This document shows positions 1 through 8,893 of a stretch of 64,000 nucleotides of DNA, piece by piece. This stretch comes from Gracilibacillus lacisalsi DSM 19029. GTDB taxonomy: Bacteria; Bacillota; Bacilli; Bacillales; Amphibacillaceae. The position numbers and the translations under genes are program-made. The DNA is taken from positions 1 through 64,000 of the forward strand of contig NZ_KB898667.1 in NCBI RefSeq assembly GCF_000377765.1, written 5' to 3'. Position 1 is the stretch's first letter. Each line of letters starts with the position of its first letter. The notes below the pieces were generated by a model. The model did no database searches. It had not been told where the DNA came from and saw nothing but the letters and a program-made list of their open reading frames with translations.

Positions 1-322
1 TGATCAAGGATGGCATTATCAGCACAACCAATGGGTAAGTACATTAAAACAAAATAAAGTATTCCAAAGCATGTCACGTAAAGCTACTTGTGCAGACAAT
101 GCTTCAATAGAGAATTTCTTTGGTCTATTGAAACAAGAAATGTATTATGGAGAAGAACTAGTAAGCTATGAGGAATTAAAAAGACGAATTGAAGAATACA
201 TCTACTGGTATAATCACGAACGATCAAAAGAAAAATTGGCTGGATTGAGTCCAGTAGAATACCGAACTCAATCTAACCAATCAGCTGTATAACAAGACTC
301 TAACTTTTGGGGGTAACCACCA
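1..322 (+). mobile_element. Right end of an IS3-family insertion sequence
   Basis: The window opens inside the transposase gene. About 30 bases follow its stop, including the stretch actctaacttttgggggt (about 298-315), which resembles the C-rich/G-rich terminal inverted repeats of IS3-family elements. The left end lies outside the window, so the outer boundary, the target duplication and whether the element is intact cannot be judged. The right boundary is approximate. Confidence 0.6.
2..292 (+). CDS. IS3-family transposase (OrfB), C-terminal part
   Basis: The frame is open from base 2 and begins DQGWHYQ, the typical IS3/IS150 OrfB motif around the second catalytic Asp. The segment DNASIENFFGLLKQE carries the third acidic residue (Glu) of the DDE integrase core. 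The protein ends WYNHERSKEKLAGLSPVEYR, the usual IS3 C-terminus. About 97 codons are visible, so roughly two thirds of the protein is missing upstream because of the window edge. It catalyses transposition of its own element. An internal ATG at 71 is not a real start, because homology runs upstream of it. Confidence 0.85.
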   Translation, partial: DQGWHYQHNQWVSTLKQNKVFQSMSRKATCADNASIENFFGLLKQEMYYGEELVSYEELKRRIEEYIYWYNHERSKEKLAGLSPVEYRTQSNQSAV

Positions 323-369
323 TGCTTCACAGTTTTTTTGTGTACAATATAGGGTAAGGAGTGATGAAT

Positions 370-1302
370 ATGAAAGTGATTTTAGATTGTGATCCCGGGC
401 ATGATGATGCGATTGCTATTATTCTAGCAGCGTCTAAAGTTAGTCCGTTAGATATCGTCGGTATTACAACGGTTTCGGGAAATGTAGAAGTAGAAAAGAA
501 TACCTTAAATGCATTAAAGGTTTGTGATATTATCGGTTTAGACGATGTTCCGGTAGTACAAGGTGCAGCACGGCCGATGGTAAGAGAACCAGAAATAGCA
601 GAGCATATTCATGGAGAGACCGGTTTAGACGGTCCTAATCTGCCGAAGACTCCAAAAAGAACAGCGATTAGTCAACATGCGGTTGATTATATTATTGAGC
701 AATTACACCATTCAGCAGAGCCGATTACCTTAGTTCCGACAGGTCCATTAACCAACATTGCCTTGGCACTAGTCAAAGATCCTTCTATCAGGACGAAGAT
801 AAAGGAAATTGTCTTAATGGGCGGGGGTACTTTTGGTAATTGGACACCGGCAGCAGAATTTAATATTTATGTGGATGCAGAAGCAGCAAAAGTCGTGTTT
901 GAGAGTGGACTTCCGATTCGAATGTTTGGATTGGATGTAACACATCAAGCCCTGGCTACCAAAGAAACAGTAGAACAGTTAAAAGAAATTGCCAATCCAG
1001 TAAGTGAATTTGTGGCAGAGTTATTAGTCTTTTTTATGCAAGCGTACAAAGACTATTTTGCATTTTCAGGTGGCCCGATTCATGATGCATGTACGATTGC
1101 ACATCTTATTGATCCTTCCATTTTTGAATTTGAAGATGTTCATGTTGCGATAGAAACAAAAGGAGAGCACAGTTACGGGATGACGGTAGTCGATCGTTTA
1201 GCTGTAACAGGTCATCAGCCGAATGCTTATTTTGCTACGGGACTCGATCAGGGGAAATTTTGGAGCTTATTTAAAAAAGCGTTAGAATCATACTCCGAGT
1301 GA
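370..1302 (+). CDS. Inosine/uridine-preferring nucleoside hydrolase
   Basis: About 310 aa, full length for the family. It hydrolyses the N-glycosidic bond of ribonucleosides to give free base and ribose in the cytoplasm. The N-terminus carries the Ca2+-binding signature DCDPGHDD, and the middle has VPTGPLTNIALAL and a MGGG turn, all typical of the IUNH/Rih fold; an HDAC segment near residue 240 supplies the late active-site His-Asp. I chose ATG 370 rather than GTG 361 because AAGGAG (356-361) sits 8 nt upstream. rbsK follows after 15 nt, so the released ribose can be phosphorylated at once. Substrate preference cannot be read from the sequence. Confidence 0.9.
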   Translation: MKVILDCDPGHDDAIAIILAASKVSPLDIVGITTVSGNVEVEKNTLNALKVCDIIGLDDVPVVQGAARPMVREPEIAEHIHGETGLDGPNLPKTPKRTAISQHAVDYIIEQLHHSAEPITLVPTGPLTNIALALVKDPSIRTKIKEIVLMGGGTFGNWTPAAEFNIYVDAEAAKVVFESGLPIRMFGLDVTHQALATKETVEQLKEIANPVSEFVAELLVFFMQAYKDYFAFSGGPIHDACTIAHLIDPSIFEFEDVHVAIETKGEHSYGMTVVDRLAVTGHQPNAYFATGLDQGKFWSLFKKALESYSE

Positions 1303-1317
1303 GAGGAGACGTCAGGA

Positions 1318-2187
1318 ATGAATCAACCTAAAATCACGGTGATTGGCAGTATTAATATGGACTTAGTTACCGAAACAGATATAATGCCAGTCCAAGGTGA
1401 AACGGTAAGAGGGGCCAATTTCCAAACGGTACCTGGTGGAAAAGGTGCAAATCAAGCAGTAGCGGCTGCTCGTTTGGGAGCGGAAGTAACGATGGTTGGC
1501 CGTGTGGGTGACGATCAATTTGGTGATGTTTTAATGGATCATTTACGGAAAGAAAACATTCAAGTAGACCACGTTGATCATGTAAGGGATACACCAACAG
1601 GTCTTGCTAATATCATCTTATCTGAACAGGATAATCGAATCATTATCATTGCTGGAGCAAATGGCAAAGTGACAAAGGATTATATCGAACAAATCAAAGC
1701 TGCGATTCTCAAGAGTGATTATGTTTTACTTCAATTTGAAATTCCGAAAGAAACGATTGTATATAGTATGGAATTATGTTATAAACATGGGATTCCTGTT
1801 ATTGTTAATCCTGCACCAGCTATGGAATTGGATCAAGCAACATGGGAACAAGCTACATATATTACGCCGAATGAAACCGAACGGCAACAACTATTCGGAA
1901 ATCAGTCTAATGAGAAATTAATTATCACAAAAGGTAAACAAGGTGTATCTTTTGTTGAAGCTGGCAAAGAGCAAGAAGTAGCAGGTCATCCAGTAGATGT
2001 TGTAGATACAACAGGTGCTGGTGATACCTTTAATGGAGCATTAGCAGTGGCGTTAGCCGAAGGTCAAGCTTTAACGAAAGCTGTCACGTTTGCGAATGCA
2101 GCAGCAGCGTTATCCGTCGGCAAGAAAGGAGCCCAAGGCGGTATGCCGACAAAAGACCAAGTAGAACAATTTTTAGGAAAAGGTTGA
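1318..2187 (+). CDS. rbsK: Ribokinase
   Basis: 289 aa PfkB-family kinase that phosphorylates ribose at O5 using ATP. Visible motifs are GSINMD at the start, the glycine-rich [16 protein letters not shown] segment of PfkB signature 1, NPAPAM, and [13 protein letters not shown] (signature 2) with the catalytic Asp. The gene sits 15 nt behind a nucleoside hydrolase with a GAGAGGAG ribosome site, while no ribose transporter genes are nearby. The likely role here is salvage of ribose from nucleosides rather than uptake of external ribose (inference from context). Confidence 0.92.
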   Translation: MNQPKITVIGSINMDLVTETDIMPVQGETVRGANFQTVPGGKGANQAVAAARLGAEVTMVGRVGDDQFGDVLMDHLRKENIQVDHVDHVRDTPTGLANIILSEQDNRIIIIAGANGKVTKDYIEQIKAAILKSDYVLLQFEIPKETIVYSMELCYKHGIPVIVNPAPAMELDQATWEQATYITPNETERQQLFGNQSNEKLIITKGKQGVSFVEAGKEQEVAGHPVDVVDTTGAGDTFNGALAVALAEGQALTKAVTFANAAAALSVGKKGAQGGMPTKDQVEQFLGKG

Positions 2188-2192
2188 TAGTT

Positions 2193-2867
2193 ATGACGAC
2201 AAAAATATTGAATAATGATTGGGCAGAGTTATTAGAAGCTGAATTTCAAAAGGATTATTATGTGCAATTACGAGAGTTTTTGAAACAGGAGTATCAGAAC
2301 TACACGATTTATCCCAATATGTATGATATTTATAATGCGTTACATTACACACCTTTTCATCATGTGAAAGTGGTGATTCTAGGTCAGGACCCTTATCATG
2401 GACCTAATCAGGCGCATGGTTTAAGTTTTTCAGTTAAGCCAGAGGTTGATATTCCGCCTTCACTTAAAAATATCTATAAGGAATTACATGCAGATATTGG
2501 ATGCCCCATTCCGAATCATGGTTATCTCGTGAAATGGGCAGAACAAGGTGTACTGCTACTTAACAACGTATTAACCGTACGGCAAGGACAAGCACATTCT
2601 CATCGTGGTAAGGGATGGGAGCAATTCACTGACCAAGTTATCATGACATTGAATCAAAAAGAAACACCTGTCGTATATATCCTTTGGGGAGCAGCAGCAC
2701 AGAAAAAACAAGCTCTGATTGATTTAACTAAACATTATGTAATCAAATCACCACATCCAAGCCCATTATCAGCTCATCGCGGATTTTTCGGTAGCAAACC
2801 ATTTTCTAAAGCTAATCAGATTCTTGAAGGAAATGGACAAGAAGCAATAGATTGGGAGATTGAATAA
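2193..2867 (+). CDS. ung: Uracil-DNA glycosylase, family 1
   Basis: 224 aa. It removes uracil from DNA as the first step of base excision repair. The water-activating motif GQDPYHG (Asp near residue 66) and the DNA-intercalation loop [13 protein letters not shown] are intact, and the length matches bacterial Ung. I chose ATG 2193; the frame also opens at TTG 2184, which overlaps the rbsK stop, but homology begins after the ATG. The gene is almost contiguous with rbsK and probably cotranscribed, though the functions are unrelated. Confidence 0.93.
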   Translation: MTTKILNNDWAELLEAEFQKDYYVQLREFLKQEYQNYTIYPNMYDIYNALHYTPFHHVKVVILGQDPYHGPNQAHGLSFSVKPEVDIPPSLKNIYKELHADIGCPIPNHGYLVKWAEQGVLLLNNVLTVRQGQAHSHRGKGWEQFTDQVIMTLNQKETPVVYILWGAAAQKKQALIDLTKHYVIKSPHPSPLSAHRGFFGSKPFSKANQILEGNGQEAIDWEIE

Positions 2868-2922
2868 TAGAGATAAATAGGAATCGTTCATTTGTTCATA
2901 AGAAAGAAAGTATAAAAATTAG

Positions 2923-2990
2923 GTGTCTGTCTAGCTCCAAGCACCAGAAACTACCGCTACGTTTCTAAACGGGCGCTTTTCGCTTTTCTT
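2923..2990 (+). repeat. Dispersed repeat beginning TGTCTAGCTCC, copy 1
   Basis: The element starts GTGTCTGTCTAGCTCC, continues through GCACCAGAAAC and ends in GGGCGCTTTTCGCTTTTCTT. A second, more degenerate copy starts TGTCTAGCTCCGAGCACC at 22302. Similar TGTCTAGCTCCAGCGCC ... GGCGCTT elements occur between genes in many Bacillaceae (general knowledge, not checked here). The function is unknown. Confidence 0.6.
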
Positions 2991-3074
2991 ATTTATAAGG
3001 AAAGCATTATACGCGGCATGATAGTGTTTTTTTGTATCATAGGTGGTCATTTTGAAATGATATGTAGACGGAAA

Positions 3075-3215
3075 GCATCGCTCCGGCTGCCCGCTTCCCT
3101 TTCTGGAGTTTTACCTTCAGCTAACTTTTCCAAGCAAAAACCGCTTGAAAAAGTGGATCTTCAGGTAAAACAGTTTCCACAGGAGTTGAAGTGGGCAAGC
3201 CGCAGCGGTTGTTTA
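3075..3215. repeat. Long imperfect inverted repeat
   Basis: The left arm contains GGCTGCCCGCTTCCC, GTTTTACCTTCAG and CTTTTCCAAGC. The right arm contains, in reverse order and complementary, GCTTGAAAAAG, CTTCAGGTAAAAC and GAAGTGGGCAAGCCGC. The arms enclose a loop near 3143. The whole could fold into a hairpin of about 130 nt, with mismatches and small bulges. It resembles the large palindromic intergenic elements of Bacillales; its family is unverified. Confidence 0.5.
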
Positions 3216-3344
3216 ACCTTTTATTCATGTCAAAATAACTACTACTTTATAACTACTACTTTGGACAGGGTCGGGTGGGCTTTGCCGGTTTTTCTTAACT
3301 TGGATAGATGCAAGGAGATATCCAAGGAACAAAATTAGAAAGGT

Positions 3345-4124
3345 TTATTTATTCTGTAACATTTCCTTCAGCTCTCGTATTTCTTTCCGCAATTCTTTAA
3401 TTTCACTTGTATCCTCTTTGATCTCATCTGTATCTTCTTCAATATCGTCAGTGATTTTTTGTGCATTATTGACGATTTCCCCAACGATTAAATTAATCAT
3501 GATGAACGTTGCGATCACAATAAAGGATAGGAAGTACAGCCATGACCATGGTTCTTCTGCAAATATTGGGCGGAAAATACCACTTGCCCAGGATTCCAAA
3601 GTGAAAATCTGGAACAATGTAACAAAGCTTAAAAAGATATCACCAAAATATTCAGGTGCAATATCGCCATAAAAAGATGTACCGAGAATGGCATAAACAT
3701 AGAAAATGATGGTCATAATTAACAACACACTGCTGATCGTTGGAATAGCCATAAATAGTGCGGATACAATCCGTCTTAAAGTGGGAATAACGGTAATCGT
3801 ACGGAAAACACGCAAAACACGAAAAATACGTAATACACTAACGAACGGGGTACTATATAAAATCAAACTTCCCAGTACGATCACAAAGTCAAAAATATTC
3901 CAAGGATTAGAGAAAAAACCTTTTTTCAGTACAATAATTTTTAAAATCACCTCTAAAGTGAAAATGGCGAGAATGATTATATCAATTACAACAAAGTAAG
4001 TATGATAGTTTTCATAAATATTTGGGAATGTTTCAAGACCAATTAAGATCGCATTAAATATAATTAGTCCTGTAATAAAGCGATTAAAGCGTATATCCAT
4101 GACAAATTTTCTTAATGAATTCAT
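3345..4124 (-). CDS. Bacterial voltage-gated sodium channel (NaChBac family)
   Basis: 259 aa, one six-helix ion-channel subunit that would assemble as a tetramer in the membrane. S4 has arginines at three-residue spacing (R99, R102, R105, R108). The pore loop carries TLESWAS (residues 175-181), the NaChBac selectivity filter that defines Na+ selectivity. S6 ends INLIVGEIVNN and is followed by an acidic then heptad-like tail (about 225-259), matching the C-terminal four-helix coiled coil of the family. Known homologues support Na+ entry for motility, chemotaxis and pH homeostasis in alkaliphiles. It is transcribed alone and convergent with ung. Confidence 0.93.
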   Translation of the reverse strand: MNSLRKFVMDIRFNRFITGLIIFNAILIGLETFPNIYENYHTYFVVIDIIILAIFTLEVILKIIVLKKGFFSNPWNIFDFVIVLGSLILYSTPFVSVLRIFRVLRVFRTITVIPTLRRIVSALFMAIPTISSVLLIMTIIFYVYAILGTSFYGDIAPEYFGDIFLSFVTLFQIFTLESWASGIFRPIFAEEPWSWLYFLSFIVIATFIMINLIVGEIVNNAQKITDDIEEDTDEIKEDTSEIKELRKEIRELKEMLQNK

Positions 4125-4237
4125 CCGATTTCTCCTTTTCTATATAACAAATCACATTATATCTCTCCAAATTATTTTAAAATGAAATGAGGATAAACAC
4201 AAACTTGATACTATAATAAAAAAAGGAGTCGATATAA

Positions 4238-4684
4238 ATGAAACGACATGAAGCGCTGCATCCGTTATCTCATCATCATCACCACACACTAGTAATGGCA
4301 CAACAGTTAAAAAATGCAGATGAAAAAGCGAGTATTCAGGAGATGACAAGAGATGTTATTAAGTTCTGGAAAAACGATGGAGAAGATCATTTTCGTGATG
4401 AAGAAGAAGTGTTATTACCATTGTTTGCCCAATATCAAGAGATAGATATCCCTGAAATTCGTGAAATGCTGATGCAACATGTGCAGATCAGAAGCTATGT
4501 TCAACAAATCAGAAGTATGCAACGTAAAGATCGTCAAATTTTCCGTGATTTAGGGGAGTTGTTGCAAAAGCATGTCCGGTTAGAGGAACGAGTAATTTTC
4601 CCGATGATAGAGCAAGCTATTCCTGAGAATTATTTGTATCAGGCGAACGGCAGGTTTCATCGAGATTCATACAGCGGATTTTAA
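4238..4684 (+). CDS. Hemerythrin-like HHE-domain protein
   Basis: 148 aa soluble four-helix bundle. Candidate iron ligands are spread as in the family: HHHHHT near residues 10-15, HFRDEEEVLLP in the middle, MQHVQIR, and HVRLEERVIFPMIE in the last helix. Such proteins bind a di-iron centre and are linked to O2, NO or redox sensing. AAAAAGGAG lies upstream of ATG 4238. The five consecutive His near the start look like a native tag; only some can be ligands. No partner gene identifies its specific role. Confidence 0.85.
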   Translation: MKRHEALHPLSHHHHHTLVMAQQLKNADEKASIQEMTRDVIKFWKNDGEDHFRDEEEVLLPLFAQYQEIDIPEIREMLMQHVQIRSYVQQIRSMQRKDRQIFRDLGELLQKHVRLEERVIFPMIEQAIPENYLYQANGRFHRDSYSGF

Positions 4685-4751
4685 AATTAACTAGGATTCC
4701 ATTTCTATTTTTTGCTATAATGTCAGTTGTAGCACTAGAAAATAGAAAGAA

Positions 4752-6131
4752 GTGAACACTGTGCGTAAAAGATTAGGTATTTTTTTTGATAAATTAAGTA
4801 ATTTGTCTGGTATTCATCTTATTGTTTTATTTTATTTTTCAGCTGCATTATTATCTACATTTTTACTTAGTATCCCATACTTCCACCGTGAAGGTGTCGA
4901 GCTATCCTTGTTAGATAGTATCTTTACTGCAGTCAGTGCCATCAGTGTGACAGGACTCACTGTTGTATCTACAGCTGACACGTTTAATAATATCGGTTAC
5001 TTCGTTTTAGCGTTTGTCTTGCAATTTGGCGGGATTGGTATTATGACGTTAGGAACATTTATATATTTAGTGCTTGGTAAAAAAATCGGAATACGAACAA
5101 GGCAATTGATTCAAATTGATCAAAATCGCAATACATTAGCAGGATTAGTCCAATTGATGTTGAAAATTTTAAGAACGATATTAGTCATTGAATTGTTTGG
5201 TGCTGTCGTTCTTTCCATTTACTTTCTAAAGTATTTTGATACATGGCAAGAAGCATTAATACAAGGAATTTTTGCATCTGTGAGTGCGACAACAAATGCA
5301 GGTTTTGATATTACTGGTGCTTCGCTTGTACCTTTTGCACATGACTATTTCGTGCAATTTATTACCATTCTTCTTCTAGTTTTAGGGGCAATTGGATTTC
5401 CTGTTTTATTAGAAATACAGGAAGTACTTTGGGGAAGATATCGCAATTTAGAATGGAAATATCAATTCTCTTTATTTACGAAAATAACTACGATTACGTT
5501 TTTTATATTAATTGTGGTCGGAGCCATAGGTATTTTTCTGTTTGAACATAATCATTTCTTGCAGGGAAAGGCATGGCATGAATCGTTGTTTTATAGTCTT
5601 TTTCAGTCCGTTACAACACGAAATGGTGGTTTGGCAACAATGGATGTTGCAGAATTCACCACACCTACGTTATTACTTTTGTGTGCACTTATGTTTATTG
5701 GAGCATCCCCTAGTAGTGTAGGAGGCGGAATTCGTACTACAACGTTTGCCATTATGATGCTGGCTATTTTTCATTACGCAAAAGGGCATAATACGATTAA
5801 AGTGTTCAAACGTGAGGTTGATCCTGATGATGTAACAAGATCATTTATTGTTGCGATTACAGCGATTATGTTATGTGGTAGTGCCATCGTGTTTTTGATT
5901 TGGATAGAGCCACTATCGAATATGGCAATTGTTTTTGAAGTGTTTTCGGCTTTTGGTACCACGGGGCTGTCAATGGGAGTGACATCCGATTTATCGGTAA
6001 TCGGTAAAATAGTGATTATTTTATTGATGTTTATCGGAAGAATTGGAATTTTCTCTTTCTTGTTCTTAATTCGTGGAGAGGACGTTCACGACCGCTATCA
6101 CTATCCAAAAGAAAAGATGATAATTGGATAA
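4752..6131 (+). CDS. TrkH/KtrB-family potassium transporter (first of tandem pair)
   Basis: 459 aa membrane protein with the four-fold M1-P-M2 architecture of KtrB. All four filter glycines are present: VTGLT (66-70), TTNAGFD (180-186), RNGGL (290-294) and FGTTGLS (401-407). GASPSSVGGGIRTT (318-330) matches the gating-loop region. It moves K+ (with Na+) across the membrane and normally needs a KtrA-type RCK subunit, which is not encoded nearby. The GTG start at 4752 gives MNT, matching the start of the downstream paralogue; GTG 4761 is the alternative. Confidence 0.9.
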   Translation: MNTVRKRLGIFFDKLSNLSGIHLIVLFYFSAALLSTFLLSIPYFHREGVELSLLDSIFTAVSAISVTGLTVVSTADTFNNIGYFVLAFVLQFGGIGIMTLGTFIYLVLGKKIGIRTRQLIQIDQNRNTLAGLVQLMLKILRTILVIELFGAVVLSIYFLKYFDTWQEALIQGIFASVSATTNAGFDITGASLVPFAHDYFVQFITILLLVLGAIGFPVLLEIQEVLWGRYRNLEWKYQFSLFTKITTITFFILIVVGAIGIFLFEHNHFLQGKAWHESLFYSLFQSVTTRNGGLATMDVAEFTTPTLLLLCALMFIGASPSSVGGGIRTTTFAIMMLAIFHYAKGHNTIKVFKREVDPDDVTRSFIVAITAIMLCGSAIVFLIWIEPLSNMAIVFEVFSAFGTTGLSMGVTSDLSVIGKIVIILLMFIGRIGIFSFLFLIRGEDVHDRYHYPKEKMIIG

Positions 6132-6181
6132 ATCTATGATAAACTATCCTCTAGTTTGAATTATACCAAGGGGTCATAGAG

Positions 6182-7549
6182 ATGAATACCATCGAAAAAT
6201 TAAAACATGTGATGAAACAATGGACAGCCATTCATCATATCGTTATCTATTACTTGTTAGCGGTCATTATTGCAACTATAATTGTTAGTTTGCCAATTTT
6301 TCATAATCCAGGAATCGAATTATCATTTATTGACGCTATGTTCACTGCGGTTACATCGATAAGTGTGACAGGATTAACGGTTATTACTGTTGCAGATGTC
6401 TTTAACCCAGCTGGTCAGATTGCCATTGCGGTAATATTACACCTTGGTGGTATAGGGATTATGGCGATGGGGACCTTTATCTGGGTAGTACTCGGTAAAA
6501 AAATCGGTATTCGCAGTCGGAAAATGATTATGGTTGAGCAAAATAGTAAAACACTTTCTGGTCTAGTTAAATTAATGCTGGAGATCTTTAAACTGATTTT
6601 GTTGATTGAGTTGATTGGTGCTGCCATTTTATCGATTCATTTTCTCAATTATTATGACAGTGTCGGAGAAGCTATGTTACACGGTTTATTTGGAGCAGTC
6701 AGTGCAACTACGAACGGTGGTTTAGATATTACTGGTGCTTCGTTAATCCCGTTTGCTGATGATTATTTTGTACAATTTATCAATATGATTCTGATTGTTT
6801 TAGGAGCCATTGGTTTTCCAGTGTTAGTCGAAGTGCAGGAAGTTCTAAAAGGAAGAAGTCAAGTAATTAATGATCGTCATAAATTTTCTTTGTTTACCAA
6901 AATTACGACAGCTACATTCTTTTGGCTGGTTGTGATTGGAACTTTGCTGATCTTTTTACTTGAGAAAAACGCATTCTTTGCGGATAAATCATGGCATGAA
7001 ACATTCTTCTATAGCTTGTTCCAATCGGTTACCAGTAGAAGTGGTGGTTTGGCAACAATGGATGTGTCTGAATTTTCAACGGCTACACTATTTTTAATCA
7101 GTGCCTTAATGTTTATTGGTGCTTCTCCAAGCAGTGTTGGAGGTGGGATTCGAACGACAACATTTGCGATTATGCTTTTGACGATTTGGAATTATGCTAA
7201 AGGGAATTCAAGTGTGAAAGTATTCGGACGTGAAATTCACCAAGAAGATATGTTGCGATCTTTTATCGTCATCACTACTGCATTAATGCTTTGTGTCGGA
7301 TCGGTTATTATTCTAAATAAAACAGAGCCATTTACTCTGATGGAAATTATCTTTGAAGTAGCATCTGCTTTTGGTACTACCGGTTTATCAATGGGGATTA
7401 CTCCTGAATTATCTACTTTTGGTAAATGTTTAATCATGTGTCTCATGTTTATTGGTCGGATCGGACTCTTTACCTTCTTATTTATCATCCGTGGCGATGA
7501 TACCAAAGATCGTTTTCATTACCCAACAGAACGAGTTATTATCGGATAA
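6182..7549 (+). CDS. TrkH/KtrB-family potassium transporter (second of tandem pair)
   Basis: 455 aa, clearly a duplicate of the preceding gene: same length, same order of segments and very similar through all four pore regions (VTGLT, TTNGGLD, RSGGL, FGTTGLS). The N-terminus, the loop around residues 225-235 and the stretch before the fourth repeat have diverged most. AAGGGG lies upstream of ATG 6182. The 50-nt gap to the first copy suggests one transcript. A filter substitution (Asn-Ala-Gly-Phe against Asn-Gly-Gly-Leu at P2) could change ion preference or affinity; that is inference. Symbol withheld because KtrB and KtrD cannot be separated by eye. Confidence 0.9.
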   Translation: MNTIEKLKHVMKQWTAIHHIVIYYLLAVIIATIIVSLPIFHNPGIELSFIDAMFTAVTSISVTGLTVITVADVFNPAGQIAIAVILHLGGIGIMAMGTFIWVVLGKKIGIRSRKMIMVEQNSKTLSGLVKLMLEIFKLILLIELIGAAILSIHFLNYYDSVGEAMLHGLFGAVSATTNGGLDITGASLIPFADDYFVQFINMILIVLGAIGFPVLVEVQEVLKGRSQVINDRHKFSLFTKITTATFFWLVVIGTLLIFLLEKNAFFADKSWHETFFYSLFQSVTSRSGGLATMDVSEFSTATLFLISALMFIGASPSSVGGGIRTTTFAIMLLTIWNYAKGNSSVKVFGREIHQEDMLRSFIVITTALMLCVGSVIILNKTEPFTLMEIIFEVASAFGTTGLSMGITPELSTFGKCLIMCLMFIGRIGLFTFLFIIRGDDTKDRFHYPTERVIIG

Positions 7550-7579
7550 CCTCAAGGCCTTTGCATGGGGTTATTTTTG
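7546..7579 (+). terminator. Intrinsic terminator after the second K+ transporter
   Basis: ATAACCTC (7546-7553, overlapping the stop codon) pairs with GGGGTTAT (7567-7574), with a 13-nt loop and a following T-run. Confidence 0.6.
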
Positions 7580-7942
7580 TGGAGAAGTATTGAATTTACG
7601 ATTTGACAAACCTGACCTCGGTCGGACATTTGTTCCGCTATTCATCGAAAATTACGCTAATTTTCACCAAAAGTAACCGAATAAGGAACTAAATGTCCGC
7701 TAACATCGAGAAATGGTAGTTATTTTGCCAAATAACGCACTATATGTCCGCTCAATAAATGTTGACGTTCCATTTTGTGGTGTGCTCGAGTCTTCACAGT
7801 TTTTGAAATCAATCTATGCCGGAGAAATCCAAGATTTTCTTCATTCACCTAGATTAATCAGTAGGAAAAGGGGGTTATAATATAGTATAGTTATAGGTAG
7901 TAATAGTTTCGGGAAAGAGTAGTGAGAATGGAGGCGGATAAG
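7580..7942. other. Intergenic region with a 51-nt-period repeat and the yeaC leader
   Basis: About 360 bases without a gene. The first half holds copy 1 of a dispersed repeat (7623-7750). The second half has a possible sigma-A -10 box TATAAT (7876-7881) ahead of the yeaC operon; its -35 region (ATTAAT, 7853-7858) is poor, so the promoter call is weak. Confidence 0.45.
7623..7750 (+). repeat. Dispersed GGACAT/ATGTCCG repeat, copy 1
   Basis: CGGACAT at 7623 is followed 70 nt later by ATGTCCG (7693) and 51 nt after that by a second ATGTCCG (7744). Intervening text such as TTCCGCTATTCATCG, CTAAATGTCCGCTAACATCG and CAAATAACGCAC is shared with copies at 34659-34837 and, inverted, 39601-39745. The identical 70-nt and 51-nt spacing in all three shows a common element. 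Confidence 0.85.
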
Positions 7943-8893
7943 ATGGATTACGGAAACGAAGTAGGACAAATTCTAGAAAACATTGAAAAAGTTATGATTG
8001 GAAAGGAACGTGAGGTAACACTCAGTCTTGTTGCTCTGTTAGCTGATGGGCATGTATTATTGGAAGACGTACCAGGTGTAGGAAAAACAATGATGGTGCG
8101 AGCATTGTCAAAATCATTAAATTGTGATTTTAAAAGAATCCAATTCACACCTGATTTATTACCTTCTGATGTAACAGGTGTTTCGATATATAATCCAAAA
8201 GAAATGGTATTTGAATTTCGAAGTGGCCCTATTTTTGGTGATATCGTATTAGCGGATGAGATTAATAGAACCTCACCAAAAACCCAATCCGCTTTACTGG
8301 AAGCGATGGAGGAAATGAATGTAACAGTAGATGGCATGACAAAATCACTGCAAAAGCCTTTTTTCGTAATGGCAACCCAAAATCCAGTAGACTATGAAGG
8401 AACATATCCACTACCTGAAGCACAACTTGACCGTTTCCTCATGAAGTTAAGTATGGGATATCCCAACGAAGCAGATGAATTAGAAATGTTAAATCGAACT
8501 GATCGTGAGCATCCAATTGATGAAATAGAAGCAGTTATCAATAAAGAACAATTACTAAATATGCAAAAAGAAGTAGACAGTCTCTATGTTGATAACACGG
8601 TAAAACGTTATATTGTTCAACTGGTATCTGAAACGAGAAAAAGTCCTTACGTTCAACTAGGGGTAAGTCCACGTGGTTCGATTTCATTGATGAAAGCAGC
8701 AAAAGCATATGCTTATATTCAAAAACGCGACTATGTGATACCAGACGACATCGTTTATTTAGCTCCTTATGTTCTATCACACCGGGTCATATTACGTCCG
8801 GAAGCAAGATATGAAGGTGTTACCCAATCTTCTCTTATTACGCAAATACTAGAAGAAATCGATGTCCCTGTACGGAAGGAATTGCATGGATGA
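7943..8893 (+). CDS. yeaC: MoxR-family AAA+ ATPase
   Basis: 316 aa. MoxR proteins are chaperone-like ATPases that act with the DUF58 and transglutaminase products encoded next to them. Visible are Walker A (GVGKT in DVPGVGKTMMVRAL), Walker B (ADEINR), and sensor-type motifs ATQNPVDYEGTYPLPEAQLDRFLMK. I chose ATG 7943 because GGAGGCG (7930-7936) precedes it; the frame opens earlier at GTG 7922 without a ribosome site. The next gene overlaps the stop by 4 nt, so the three genes form one operon, in the same order as B. subtilis yeaC-yeaD-yebA. Confidence 0.9.
   Translation: MDYGNEVGQILENIEKVMIGKEREVTLSLVALLADGHVLLEDVPGVGKTMMVRALSKSLNCDFKRIQFTPDLLPSDVTGVSIYNPKEMVFEFRSGPIFGDIVLADEINRTSPKTQSALLEAMEEMNVTVDGMTKSLQKPFFVMATQNPVDYEGTYPLPEAQLDRFLMKLSMGYPNEADELEMLNRTDREHPIDEIEAVINKEQLLNMQKEVDSLYVDNTVKRYIVQLVSETRKSPYVQLGVSPRGSISLMKAAKAYAYIQKRDYVIPDDIVYLAPYVLSHRVILRPEARYEGVTQSSLITQILEEIDVPVRKELHG

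Larger units (their letters stand above)
2868..3344. other. Gene-free stretch with two repeat-like elements
   Basis: About 480 bases between ung and the convergent ion-channel gene. It holds a Bacillales-type short repeat (2923-2990) and a long imperfect palindrome (about 3075-3215), each listed separately. An open frame at 3018-3338 runs through the palindrome, has no convincing ribosome site and resembles no family I know. I see no clear terminator for either flanking gene. Confidence 0.6.

Noticed and set aside
3018-3338. 106-codon frame between ung and the sodium channel
   Set aside because: It runs through the long palindrome, lacks a ribosome site and has no protein-like composition.
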